DNA of 64,000 nt from Mycoemilia scoparia (lineage: Eukaryota > Kickxellomycota > Kickxellomycetes > Kickxellales > Kickxellaceae), in NCBI GenBank assembly GCA_027575805.1, contig JANBPU010000034.1:1-64000 (forward strand). The letters are read 5' to 3'. Below, piece after piece: positions 11,240-21,652 of this stretch. Made by a program: the position numbers and the translations under genes. Below the pieces are notes generated by a model, which saw only the letters and a program-made list of their open reading frames with translations, was not told the DNA's origin and searched no databases. Position 1 is the stretch's first letter. Each line of letters opens with the position of its first letter.

Positions 11240-12110
11240 TTACCAGTCATCTGCGCCATCATCGTAGCCATCACCGTAACCATCGCCATACCCTTCCATT
11301 CTACCCTCGTCGTATGCCTCTTGGCGTTCCTCTTCATTGTGTTCAGTAATCTCATGGCCAAGAAGTCCACCAAGGGCAAGACCACCAGCAAGACCACCAA
11401 GGCCCATGAGCATGCCTTTGCCCTTGCTGCTGGCTTTGGTGTTTTGAGGGGGAGCCTGGGTATAGATGACCTGAGGAGGTGGGGGCTGCTGGGAGTATTG
11501 GGGAACTGGTGGTGGTGGTTGCTGGTAATATTGAGGAGGTGGAGGGCCCTGTGAGTACTGAGGATACTGACCTGGAGGGGGTTGGCCGTAGTTACTGTAG
11601 GGGGGAGGAGCTTGCTGGTATTGATACTGTGGTGGTGGTGGTGGTTGCGGAGGCTGCCCATAGCTTGAAGGAGAAGGGCCTCCACGAGAGGCATCCATGG
11701 TGGGTGGGTGCCATTGGGTTTGCCCTGTATTGCGATCTGTTGAGGTGAGTGGATGTATGGTTGAGTGCAAAAGAATAAGTTAGTTTGGAACTGGTGCTAC
11801 TTGGTGTTTAGCATCATCCTTATATATGTATATATAAAGACACTTGGCGGGATTCGTGGATAAAGAGGTAAGCATAACTTACTAAAGTAGTATGGTCTCT
11901 GGCTTTGCTGGTCGAGTGCGTAGCCCCTAAAAGCAATAGTAGAACATGATCATAGTTGAGCATTGTGTTCAAAACACCAAAAACTGTTCATTATTGCATA
12001 CAAAACTGGTTGCAAGGACAAGCATGATAAAGGTCGAGAGCACAGGCTTTAACGCATCCAAACGCCCAGAAGACTCACCATCCAGGAGGCAGCGATGGTT
12101 GGCCGTTCAT
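11240..12110 (-). CDS. WW-domain protein with Pro/Gln-rich middle and GYGDGY tail
   Basis: Deduced exons are 12110-12079 (32 nt), 11926-11883 (44 nt) and 11736-11240, giving 190 residues. Only this splicing yields a complete WW domain at residues 7-36: LPPGW, then RPYYFNRNTG and QTQWHPP, with both signature tryptophans, the aromatic pair and the closing proline. WW domains bind short proline-rich peptides. The rest is a P/Q/Y-rich low-complexity region (about 45-125), a glycine-rich hydrophobic patch (GLGGLAGGLALGGLLG) and an acidic tail of GYGDGYGDGYDDG type ending ADDW. The hydrophobic glycine patch might associate with membranes or self-associate; this is inference. The partner and pathway are unknown to me. 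It shares an upstream region with the divergent SR gene. Confidence 0.82.
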
Positions 12111-13256
12111 AATGCTAAGGATATATGTATTGACGGGTCTGAAATATAGACACAAGAATAAAACCAATTTAATAAAGAGGGAAAAGAGAAAGAATAACAG
12201 GGGCCCGATTTGGCAGCGCTGGTGGATCCGATGCTCCAGGTCTGCGACCTTTTATTGACTTCAAAATCGTGACAAGTCACAGACACTTGATGCCAACTGA
12301 CCAGATTACTCGCCCTCCCCCACACTCACCCAGCCATCGCCATTGCCATTGCAACCTTGAAAAGTCATGCCAACGGGGAAATCCTGATGCCGTCTCGCAA
12401 ATGCTCTGCAGCAAAATGACTGTCAGCTTGCCAATCGTAGCCACTACTGCCAGCACCAATGTAAGTTCGTTTAGTCCTGTCTGCCGCTGCTGCCATTTGT
12501 TGTTTTGCTACCCCTGTTTGAAATACTAGGCTGTATGTAGACCCATGCATCGCTGACTGCTGATCTGGCCGTAGCCACGCTTGTTACTTGATGGTGCTTT
12601 CTGGGCCCTTTGATTTTCCAAAGACTTTTCTCTGATCAATAAAGCACAAGAGCCCTAACACCAGCTCACATTTGCGCTCTTTCTATGTAGGATCCTCTGT
12701 TTCTCGCCAAAGTGAAGCTTTCTAGTACTCAATGACGCGCTAGACTCAATGCATTTTACTATCTAGCAACATATGTTTGGGGACAAGCTTTTATTTGCAC
12801 ACCAAAGCACAGTGCATGGCATTCACTATAAGGCTCCATCGACACGCAAGCTTTACAATTGCGTTTGGCTCTTTGAAGAATATCCCAAAAGCCCGCTTTC
12901 CTAGTATAGCCCGAGATGCGCATTGAGGAATACCCACAAAGTTTATCCATTATTATTATTATCTTTTGCCAAGACTGGTTTATCCCCTTTTGCTGCGCTA
13001 ACGAATATGAAAAACTAATTGCCTTCAGTCCATCCAACCCCCCAATGACGCTAGTTTTGCTACTGTGGGTTTCAGTCACACTCATACCAACATCCCATTC
13101 TCTCGCTGATCTGATAATCATTTTTCAAATTCTTGATTATGCAGTAAGCGCGATATTTAAATTTGCATGCTTTAAAACATTCTTTGAGTTATTTAACCTC
13201 TTTCCAATTTATTCTACTAATAACTTACGAGTCCTATTATTTATACCTTTGTAAAA
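12111..13256. other. Divergent intergenic region between the WW and SR genes
   Basis: About 1.15 kb separates two divergently transcribed genes and should contain both promoters. Several short open frames overlap on both strands (12277-12550, 12759-13121), but none has a recognisable domain. I see no RNA gene or clear core promoter element. Confidence 0.5.
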
Positions 13257-14875
13257 ATGCCCAAAAGAACCCTTTTTGTCTCTGGCTTTGAGGTCGATAC
13301 TCGTGCGCGTGAGCTAGCATATGAGTTTGAAAGGTATGTATATGCTGCCATGGGCAGCGACCAACTAAATTTATTGATTGCAAATGATTATTGGCTCTAA
13401 TTTCAATGGTCTTTATTTTAATATAGGTATGGCCGCCTTGTACGCTGTGATATCCCAGCACCTCGTGGACCAGGTCGCAAAGCGTAAGTTGAATATCTGC
13501 TCTAATTTCTTTTTCTTTTTGTCTGTACTTTTTTCAAGTAAATTTAAAGGCGAAGACCAAAACATATACACACGTGTCGGTACTATCAACCCATATTTTC
13601 ACACACACATACACACACTTTCATAATCTACGGCCAAGCCATTCACACGCTCGTTCGTCCATTAAACGTTGATATGTCGGATTTGGTGGTAAATTGATAT
13701 ATTTTAAACATGGTATCAATATAAGCATATTGACTAATAAAGATATTTAAAGGACGACAACATCACCAAATGGACAACGGCGTGGCAGAATTATTATCCT
13801 GCAGGCGGCGCCACAATCACCATCATCATCCTGTCTTCTTAATCCAATCGTCCCCTTATACCCGGACCGTATTCGGCCATTACCAGAAACCCCTCCCCCT
13901 CTTCTCGCCGCTATAAACAGTAATCCATAGTAATATATCGAACACGACAACTGACAGCTCTTTTTTCAACTGTACTCTCTCTCTCTCTCGGCTACATGTT
14001 TTCTCTCTGGCACTCGGAAAAACCTGTACGCATCACATTTTATTTATCTTGCTATGTACCCGAAAAATAGCTTTGCTTTTGTAGAATTCGAAGATGATCG
14101 CGATGCTGAAGACGCTTTCAACGAAATGCACGGACGACGTTTCCAGGGCCGTTATCGACTCTCTGTGCAGGTACGTTGTTTTAATGTGAAACCTTATAAT
14201 CAAAACTCATAACATAGTCTCCAATATATCTTTCTGACATATGTATTTTATTTCATTAAATAGTGGGCACGCAATCCTCCAAGTGCTGCTTGGAGATATG
14301 ATGGTGGTAGACCTGGTGGCGGCCGCCACCGTCAATATAGTCGGAGCAGATCTCCACGCTACCGTGGTGGGTATGGTCGCCGCAGATCTTACTCAAGATC
14401 TCCGTCCCCAAGATATAGGCACCGTAGCTACAGCAGATCTCGCTCTCCTCCACCAAATGGCAGGGACAGGTCTTTCAGCCCTGGTGCCCGTCGCAGCATA
14501 TCGCCTAGAGGCAGAGGCAGCTTGAGTCCTAGTCCTAGAAGAGGCCGTCGCTCTCCTCGTGGTCGTAGCTACTCTCGTAGCCCAAGCCGTAGCCGTACAC
14601 CACCACGCCGTCGTAGTGTCAGTCCTGGGCGTAGCATAAGCCGTAGCCCTAGCAGAAGCAGATCTCCTAGCCACTCACCACCACCCCGTAGTAGAAGCCC
14701 CCCTGGCCACTCTCCAAGCCGTAGCAGGAGCCTCAGCCGTACCCCACCACCTGCCAGCCCAAGGAGAGACGGATCTTTGCCTCCTAAAGATGACGGAGAC
14801 AAATATGATCGCAGCCCATCAGGAAGACATGTTTCTCCTACTAGGCTCAATTCGCCACCACCAAATGAGGATTAA
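13257..14875 (+). CDS. srp1: SR-family splicing factor (Srp1-like), one RRM plus RS domain
   Basis: Deduced exons are 13257-13333, 13437-13493, 14071-14170 and 14264-14875, giving 281 residues. An N-terminal RRM (about 3-78) has RNP2 RTLFVSGF, the segment ARELAYEFERYGRLVRCDIP, which closely resembles fission-yeast Srp1, and RNP1 AFAFVEFED. After WARNPP comes a long RS domain of SRSRSP, RSYSRSPSP and PSRSRSP repeats (about 90-255). SR proteins bind exonic enhancers and recruit U1 and U2AF through phosphorylated RS repeats. Intron 2 is 577 nt against 103 and 93 nt for the other two and contains a candidate poison exon (see 13753-13919). The high-GC RS repeat opens spurious long frames on both strands. 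Confidence 0.9.
13753..13919 (+). promoter_or_regulatory. Candidate poison cassette exon in SR gene intron 2
   Basis: Inside the long intron there is a segment bounded by a plausible acceptor (TATTTAAAG before 13753) and donor (A|GTAATC at 13920). Its 5' part continues the reading frame of exon 2 without stops for the entire 167 nt. Because 167 is not a multiple of three, joining it to exon 3 shifts the frame and meets a TAG after four complete codons; using the next GT (13930) or reading on gives an in-frame TAG at 13929-13931 instead. Inclusion would therefore truncate the protein right after the first half of the RRM. This arrangement is the classic autoregulatory device of SR genes in animals; here it is an inference without transcript data. 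Confidence 0.45.
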
Positions 14876-16575
14876 TTTGTTTTCTTTAAAGCTTGGTGGT
14901 GGTGATTGTAGTTGGGTTATCGAATCTATCTATCCTTCTTCTCTCATCCCCTCTCCATCCTAATAATTTGCGAAAACTTTATTGGTAAGGGTAAAATATT
15001 TAAAGCAGTGGTTGATTGATTTATCTGGAGATTTTTTGCTATTGTGTGTGTGTGTGTTTACTGGTGGTGTGGTCGTGATGGTGGTATATATCCAGCCAAT
15101 AACACCAATTTATAACAATTGCAAAAATTGCATTGCTTAAAATCGTGGAATATTATTATTTTTGTGAGTTTTATAATATAACATTATCATCAGCCTATGA
15201 CTTTTAATGGTCATAATATGAGGTGTTGTTTATAAACTCACGTTCCCAAGATATATATATATTTATATATATTTATATATACACTTTTACTTGATCTATA
15301 AAAATTTGAAAAAAAAAGTTGGCATATCTTTGAGAATACATTTGCTTGTTTAAAAACTATAAAATGCAATGGTTAAGTTTAAAGTTATATATCATTTCTA
15401 ATTTATATTATCAGATTAATAATAAGGCTTTTAGAAGATAACATTTGGAACAGAAGGCGTGTGTTGGATTTTGAATCCTATTCAGGTAATCATCCCTTCC
15501 TGTTCATGTATTCTCAACTATGTGAAATTCAAGGGGACACATTTCTCTGTTTAGAATGGTATGAAATTTGACCGCATCACCATCACCATCACCATATTAT
15601 CTAGTGAGCAGCAAGTGGTGAGTGGGTGGGTGTGGGTGTGTCTGGCTTTTAGAGACAAACACTTAGTGGGGATGTAATAATTATGCTGATGATGTGATAC
15701 AAGAATCTATGGGTAAATTTCAGTTTTCATTTATTTTTGAAGTAACTCTATTATAAAGATGAGAGAAAAATACGAGAGGGATATATATATGATCAAAAAG
15801 ATGGATATAGTTCCTCCTCCAATAACAGTAGCTAAAAAAGATGTTTAAACGAGATGAGATAAAAGTGATCATAGTAATAGTAGTAGTAATAATAATACAA
15901 GTAGTCGTCGTCACCATGCTTGAGAGAGCTTTGATGTTGGTGGTGATGATGATAAACAGACAGATAGAGAGAAATGGTGGTATACCAGAGACAATTCAAA
16001 ATAGTAGTTTTTCGCAATGTACGATTTTTCTTTTAATAAACAAAAGAAAGGGAGGTGTAAACTGAGTTCGTTAAATAGTATGTTTGGTCATTATTGGAGT
16101 GAGCCAGCTGTTGTTATGCCAGCCAATATCCGGTATACGTAATAAAGCGTGAGAAATGTTGGACCATTAAGATAATAGGAGATGTCATCGAATATGAGCA
16201 TAAGATAGATGGGTTTGGTTGTTGTTATCGTTATCATGAAAGCGCGTTAGAGAGAGAGAGAGAGAGAGAGATTAAGATGGTGTGTTGGTTAAGGGTGTAT
16301 ATGGGCGGCGTTTGCGAAAACACCATACATGCGAAAAAACTGCTGTTGTTGTAGTCGATATAAAATTAATATTAAGTATGGTAGTAGTATAGTATAATGG
16401 TTTTGTCTTTGGGTGGGGCTTCTTGTCGCGGATTAGTAAAGTAAATATCACAGTCGGCTATGCTTGGGAATCGAGGGATAGTATAAATATATACGACAGG
16501 GGGTTGTTTTTGTATATCGCTGTTCTTCAGTGTCTATATCACCATGAGAAAGCACAGAGTACGGGCGTATGATAT
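14876..16575. other. Gene-free region rich in simple repeats
   Basis: The 3' flank of the SR gene and of the secreted-protein gene. It contains (GT)n near 15045, an AT-alternating run near 15250, CACCATCACCATCACC near 15575, ATGATGATG/GTAGTAGTA-like runs at 15860-15950 and a 22-bp (AG)n at 16249-16270. Open frames at 15720-16065 are translated triplet repeats on opposite strands and not believable genes. Confidence 0.6.
16249..16270. repeat. (AG)n microsatellite
   Basis: Eleven tandem AG dinucleotides in the 3' flank of the secreted-protein gene. Confidence 0.9.
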
Positions 16576-16935
16576 TTAGCAGACACAGCCGACGTGTCCG
16601 TCATCGAGGCAATAGCAAGTGCCGCCGGGCATGCAGCCATTGGGATCAGGGAAGCTCAGGAGTCTTGGGTTCCAGCCAGAGGTGTTGGAGTTGGCCTTGA
16701 TGCACTCCTGCTTGCTGCAGTAGGGCCTGAAGCCATTCTTGCCAGTGAAAGGCTCTGGAGCGTGTGGCTTTTGGCAGTAGTCGTCGGTAGCACCGTTAGA
16801 TGGGAGAGGGGCTCCCTCTTTGCCAGCGTGGCCACCAGTAAGACCAAGGAAGGCACGGGCTTCAACAGCGGAAGAGCCGGCCATAGCAAGGGCAGCGGCG
16901 GCAATGAAAAGAGCGCGAGGAGTAGTGAAAAGCAT
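16576..16935 (-). CDS. Small secreted cysteine-rich protein
   Basis: The 119-residue protein begins at the ATG at 16935, chosen because it places a typical signal peptide at the N terminus (MLFTTPRALFIAAAALAMAG, then a likely cut after AxA near residue 28). The frame is open further upstream, but the extra 21 residues would bury the signal. The mature part has eight cysteines, spaced C-x18-C-x4-C-x22-C-x5-C-x-C-x7-C-x-C, ending GCVC, and one N-glycosylation sequon (NTS). An even cysteine number and a secretion signal suggest a disulfide-stabilised extracellular protein. I do not recognise the family; no catalytic motif is visible. A TATA box lies about 170 bp upstream. High GC content and codon choice suggest strong expression. 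Confidence 0.75.
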   Translation of the reverse strand: MLFTTPRALFIAAAALAMAGSSAVEARAFLGLTGGHAGKEGAPLPSNGATDDYCQKPHAPEPFTGKNGFRPYCSKQECIKANSNTSGWNPRLLSFPDPNGCMPGGTCYCLDDGHVGCVC

Positions 16936-17101
16936 TTTTGTTTGATTGTTTAATAAAGAGAAGCTTGTGTGTTTTGTAAAGTAAAGCTTGGAGAGCAAGA
17001 TAATGCGTGGGTTTCAAGTAATATTGAGAGAAAGCCTAAACAAGTTTAGAATACTAGTTGAGTAATTGTAATGTAAAACATCTTGGAGGAATGGTCGAGG
17101 G

Positions 17102-17109
17102 TTTATATA
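17102..17109 (-). promoter_or_regulatory. TATA box of the secreted cysteine-rich gene
   Basis: Minus-strand TATATAAA lies 167 bp upstream of the ATG at 16935, a sensible distance for a fungal promoter with a 5' UTR of 100-140 nt. The placement is inferred from sequence alone. Confidence 0.5.
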
Positions 17110-20100
17110 CAAATTTTTGGATAAAGGAAACAGATAATGGAAGTATTCACCAACACAGAAAAAACCCAGATTGGGCTGTCCAGGAATTCTGTTACCCGAA
17201 ACCCACAGAGTGTGTGCGTGTATGCTCGCGGGTTTTGCTAAGGCCAAATAATGCAAATTGGCATCAACCATCCAGCACACACACACACGCACCCTTCTGG
17301 CCGAAAGCGGCAGTACATTTGCCACCTCCGAACCCATATGGCTAAAAGAAACAACGCCCAGCATGCTGTCTAAAACAATGGAGTAAAAATAGAGCTTTCG
17401 ACTTATTTCTATCAACCCCCACCTGTGAATAGCAGAGAGAGAGAAAAACGTCGGTTTGGTTTAAATTCACGAATGTCGGCTAGTAATGCCATGGGTAGAG
17501 CCCACCCATCAAATGGCACAAATGTGGTGGAAGCAGTACGGTTTCTAGCCCAGACTGTCAATAATAGGATGCGGTCGTATGTATATGTGGCGTTCTACCA
17601 TTTTCACAAATAAATACGTCTACGTATGAGGGTGCAACTACAAATACACTGAGCTCGGAAAACAATCAATTTCGACCCATTTTGGAGGGATGTGCTCTCA
17701 CACGTACGCAAGGCCTGTAGAAAGAAATTACCAAAAAAATGTCTGAACTGGCAAGGACAAATCTGGAATTTGCATAGCAATATCCCACTTTTGTATTCTT
17801 GTTCTTTGTCCCTATCCGGATTTGGAACCAGGCCATGTATGAGCAGAGCGGTGTGTGGGAGGCATTCTCCATCCCTTTTACGGCAAGTCTTGGCAGATTC
17901 TTTGTAATAGATATATAAAATGGTTATGTTTATATACGAAATTGCTAACATCAACAACATGCCCAAGCGGTGTTTACTCAACGGCATTGGAACTAGGATG
18001 GTGACTTTGTTTTGATAGTTACCATTAGAATAGGGTAAAATACATCATCGTGTTTTGAATTATTGTAATATAATGACATACGTTGTTTACTATGTGGCTG
18101 GATAGATACCATTGATCTCAACGTCATCAGTAGGATTTCTCCTTCACTTGATGATGATGCTGCTGCTGATTGATCCAAAGCCACATACAACTGTGGTCTA
18201 AATGGCCTGTAGACTGGCAATAATCCAAAATAATTTGTTTGTTTGAAGATGTTGAATTGAACTTTAAATTTCATTATAAACGCCCCTCCCCCCATTTTGT
18301 GCATCTTACTAGCTTTTGATAGTAATGGCCACGACGATGAATAAGATAATGTCAATAATAAATATATTATCGCATTACTACAACGGGGGACCTCACTGGG
18401 CATTCGCCATTACTGTGTCGCCATTTTGAGGACTATGGCTATTGTCAATAACTGAAAGTAGGTTCAAACTACGCGTCTCCCGATCTCTCGTTTAATTGAC
18501 CCACTTTGTTCAGGATATACCATCCGTGCTCGGATTATCATAAATGGATTGCCAAATAGCACTATCCTCCTTCTTTTTTGCCCGGAAAACTACACCCATC
18601 CACCTGACAATTAAAATACCGTTATAACGTGTTAATGTATGCAGGGTGGAATGTTTATATTCAAAGACCATGACCAAAAATAGCTTTTAAAACTCCGGCC
18701 AGACCTATTCAACCCCTTAACATCCCTGATCACCCAAATATCCTTGGCAACCCGGCATTGTAGGCAGGAAAATTGCATATATGGTAAAAATCAAAATTCA
18801 GGGCTTCCAAGGGTGCACAAAGTGTGTGTGGCCGTCCGGTCCAACAAGATATGTAATCCGGATGCCCTGAGCTACACATACATATATGGACACGCTTTGC
18901 CGGACACAAATCCCTGGATTGGAGGTCTGTTCTTCCTTTGCATGACATTGCAGTTTGGAATTCTTGGATCAAAAAGGTCCATAATCCCCTGGCCGGGACC
19001 GATTTTGGCTTCATTTCTTTACTATTTTGGTAAGCGTAAGCCAGACTTATGCAAGTAAGCTGCAAACCGGAGCTAGTAATGGCATCTAAGAATCTCTGGA
19101 ACCCGACCACCTACATGTATCCACATCTATGGTTTACCATATTTATCTGTTCTGGCATGTTCTTTAGGTTAATTTAGGCATGGCTTATACATGATAGTGG
19201 CAAATGCCGTCTATTTAATCATACTTACAAAGCCCGGAATCTACAGAGAATTGGTTAGTACACCATTAAGGCGGATAACCGTGAGGGGTCCGGCTTGTTC
19301 CCTTGGTGCATATTTAGCCGGCAAGTATAATCGGGGTCATGGCACATAGTACACTAATTGATGGGAGATGTATTTTTTGAGCACAAAGAGGGGAAGTGGA
19401 GGTAAAGGGTCCATACCATGTTTGCCGTGTATAGACAATTACTTGCAATTCATGTCAATTAATTTTGTTCCGAAATGTAAAAGATGCATTCTTACACGAG
19501 TTGAAAACGCCAATCTATACATCAGTGGATGTATTACTATTATAGAAGGAGAGATGGCTGCATATGAGCCACCTGGATAACTTTCTGACCTATTGGCAAA
19601 GTGACAGCGGGGCATTTATTGCCCATGTACACGGCTTTAAGCTAATTCCAATAATTGAACTTTCGGATCATATATATTTATTGTTTAGGAAATATTAAGA
19701 TGGAAGATGGTGAAAATGGGGGGAAAGAGAGGAAAAGGCAAAGCGATGCAGGTAGATATACTAAAACTGGATAAACCACAATAACATTACAACAACCATA
19801 AAACTATCTTTGGCTATATTTGTGTATAAGGAGAGCGAGTGAGTGAGATAGAGAGATGGTGGGCACAGTTCAAGCTTGTAAAGGCGTTGTGGAGGGGGAG
19901 CTTGTTTTATGGATCAAGCTTAAACTACTCTCAAGTGTTCCATAAGTAGCAGATATAAAACAAATAGTTACCCGTGTTCATAACATCAACAATGTTATTG
20001 TTAAAACAACAGACAAACAAGGCAGAGTGATTATAAGATGAATAAAACTAACCAATAGTTAAGCCACAAACACACAGACACGTATGTTTATATATATATA

Positions 20101-20330
20101 GGTATTCGGCTTTCATTTCATCTCGGACAAAGGTCATAGCCGCACTTCATATATCTATGTGAAGAATCACAGATGTAATTGATTTTTTTGTTAGGAGTTT
20201 GCGTAATGTCAGTTGCTAGTTTACTACAGTGTCACGTACACATGCAAGCAAATATGTATAAAGCAGGGTGAATATAAAATCTGTATTTAAGTGCAAATGA
20301 TATATTAATTACTAAGAGCAAAAAAATAGT
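17110..20330. other. Gene-poor 3.2-kb region
   Basis: No protein with a recognisable domain is present. Minus-strand open frames at 17604-17987, 17993-18403 (136 codons, with a run of Ala and Ser) and 18730-19110 are the longest, but they lack family motifs and are matched by comparable frames on the other strand. There is a (CA)n run near 17276-17290. The region may hold long regulatory sequence or a lineage-specific transcript; nothing more can be supported. Confidence 0.45.
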
Positions 20331-21453
20331 TTACTTTTGTAGCAAACTCATGAGATACCCATGCACAGTCCCACGGACTTTTATATCACCAGGATCAGCT
20401 TCAAACATTGGCCCCATATACTCCTCAACGATCTTTTCAACCTTAAATCCAAATCCTGCCTCTTCATCTTCAGCCAATTTGAAAAAGTTCATATCGCGAT
20501 CAGCCAACCAAGGACGATGGTGTGAAAAGAAAACTGCAATGATCCCACCATCATTGTTGCTAGTATTATCTGATTTCGTCGTTGGCTTTAAAAGCTTCTT
20601 GCATGTATCCAACAACGCAATGTGCTGTGAATGGTTAAATATGAGGTCTGACAAAATTATCAAGTCATACTTTTCGTCAGGCTTAATCGAATCTTTTATT
20701 TCCGAAACATCTTTTCCCCAAATATAGCCCTGTATTTAAAGATACATCATGTTATTGTTGTTATTTAATGAGCTATTGGTATGTGGTTATAAACATTCAT
20801 TGAATTGGACTGCTTGCCTTAACATCTGACTTTGATGGGTCAATAGTATTATCGATATTGCGATCGATGTTGTATTGTAGGTTTTCAATTAATTCCTTGT
20901 CAGGATAATCCGTTGCAACAACCTAGATCCAAATAAATAAAAATCAGTATATATCTTGAGTACATTTATATCGCGATAATGTATTTGACAGCGCTTGAGT
21001 ATCATATAGGCGATTGATGAGCTACCTTTTTAGCGCCATTGAGCAAACATATTACAGAAGGAAGACCAGCAGCAGCACCTAGCTCGAGAACGTTCTTATT
21101 TTTTATAATAGTGCCAGAGTTTTCATCCAGATAGTCTGCTAGCCTTATTGCGGCATTCCATAAATGATGGCCCCAAAGTGGGTGTGATCCCACTAGCCTT
21201 AGCTCTATGGACTTTTTCACGTCTATAAAAACCATTTGGTCCTATTAAATATCGGAAAACTTGGTGGATCTCACTGGTATTGTATCTAAATGTATGAATA
21301 CTTACGATCTTTTATGTATTCAGGCTTTCTGTTATATGTTGCGAGTGTTGGCTCTGGAGGCGGTGGATAATAGTCACTGGGTTCCTCAAACATCCCACCA
21401 ACCTCAAATTCTTCACAATTATCACCACTGTTATCCTTTTCTACGTTTGACAT
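20331..21453 (-). CDS. EFM7: eEF1A N-terminal/lysine methyltransferase Efm7
   Basis: Deduced exons are 21453-21306, 21222-21026, 20922-20818 and 20729-20331, giving 282 residues. The protein has the layout of Efm7 (Nnt1) methyltransferases: an acidic start with [15 protein letters not shown], the [15 protein letters not shown] motif, SAM-binding motif [13 protein letters not shown] (about 94-105), the acidic ATDYPD strand, and a downstream [16 protein letters not shown] segment. The yeast enzyme methylates the N-terminal glycine and Lys3 of translation elongation factor eEF1A in the cytosol. The donor of intron 3 is GC, not GT (AAG|GCAAGC at 20817), with a normal AG acceptor; both neighbours are in phase. 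The exon 1-2 junction was chosen for frame and for a pyrimidine-rich acceptor. Transcribed in the same direction as the following Rpc31 gene. Confidence 0.9.
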
Positions 21454-21652
21454 ACTTTGTATTTATTAGTATAGAGTCAAGTCTTCAAAAACCAATATTT
21501 AAAAAATAATTTTTGAAAAAAAGCAGATCAGACACTGGTGCCATTGTTCGGTTATGGGGTAAAATGAAAAATTCTAAGCATTTATTAAGTGTGCATGCGT
21601 GTGTGTTTGTGAGTGAAGAAGAAAAAATATATCGATAAAGAAGTTGATTGGA

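Noticed and set aside
14256..14850. Long antisense open frames (66-93 codons) across the SR gene
   Set aside because: They are shadows of the GC-rich RS repeat, whose codon pattern suppresses stops in other frames. They have repetitive composition and no domain.
15720..16065. Overlapping open frames on both strands with runs of Thr, Tyr, Ile or Val
   Set aside because: They translate GTAGTA/ATGATG-type triplet repeats. No start context or homology supports them.
17993..18403. Minus-strand 136-codon open frame
   Set aside because: It has no recognisable motif and atypical composition. I could not find splice-linked neighbours that extend it into a domain.
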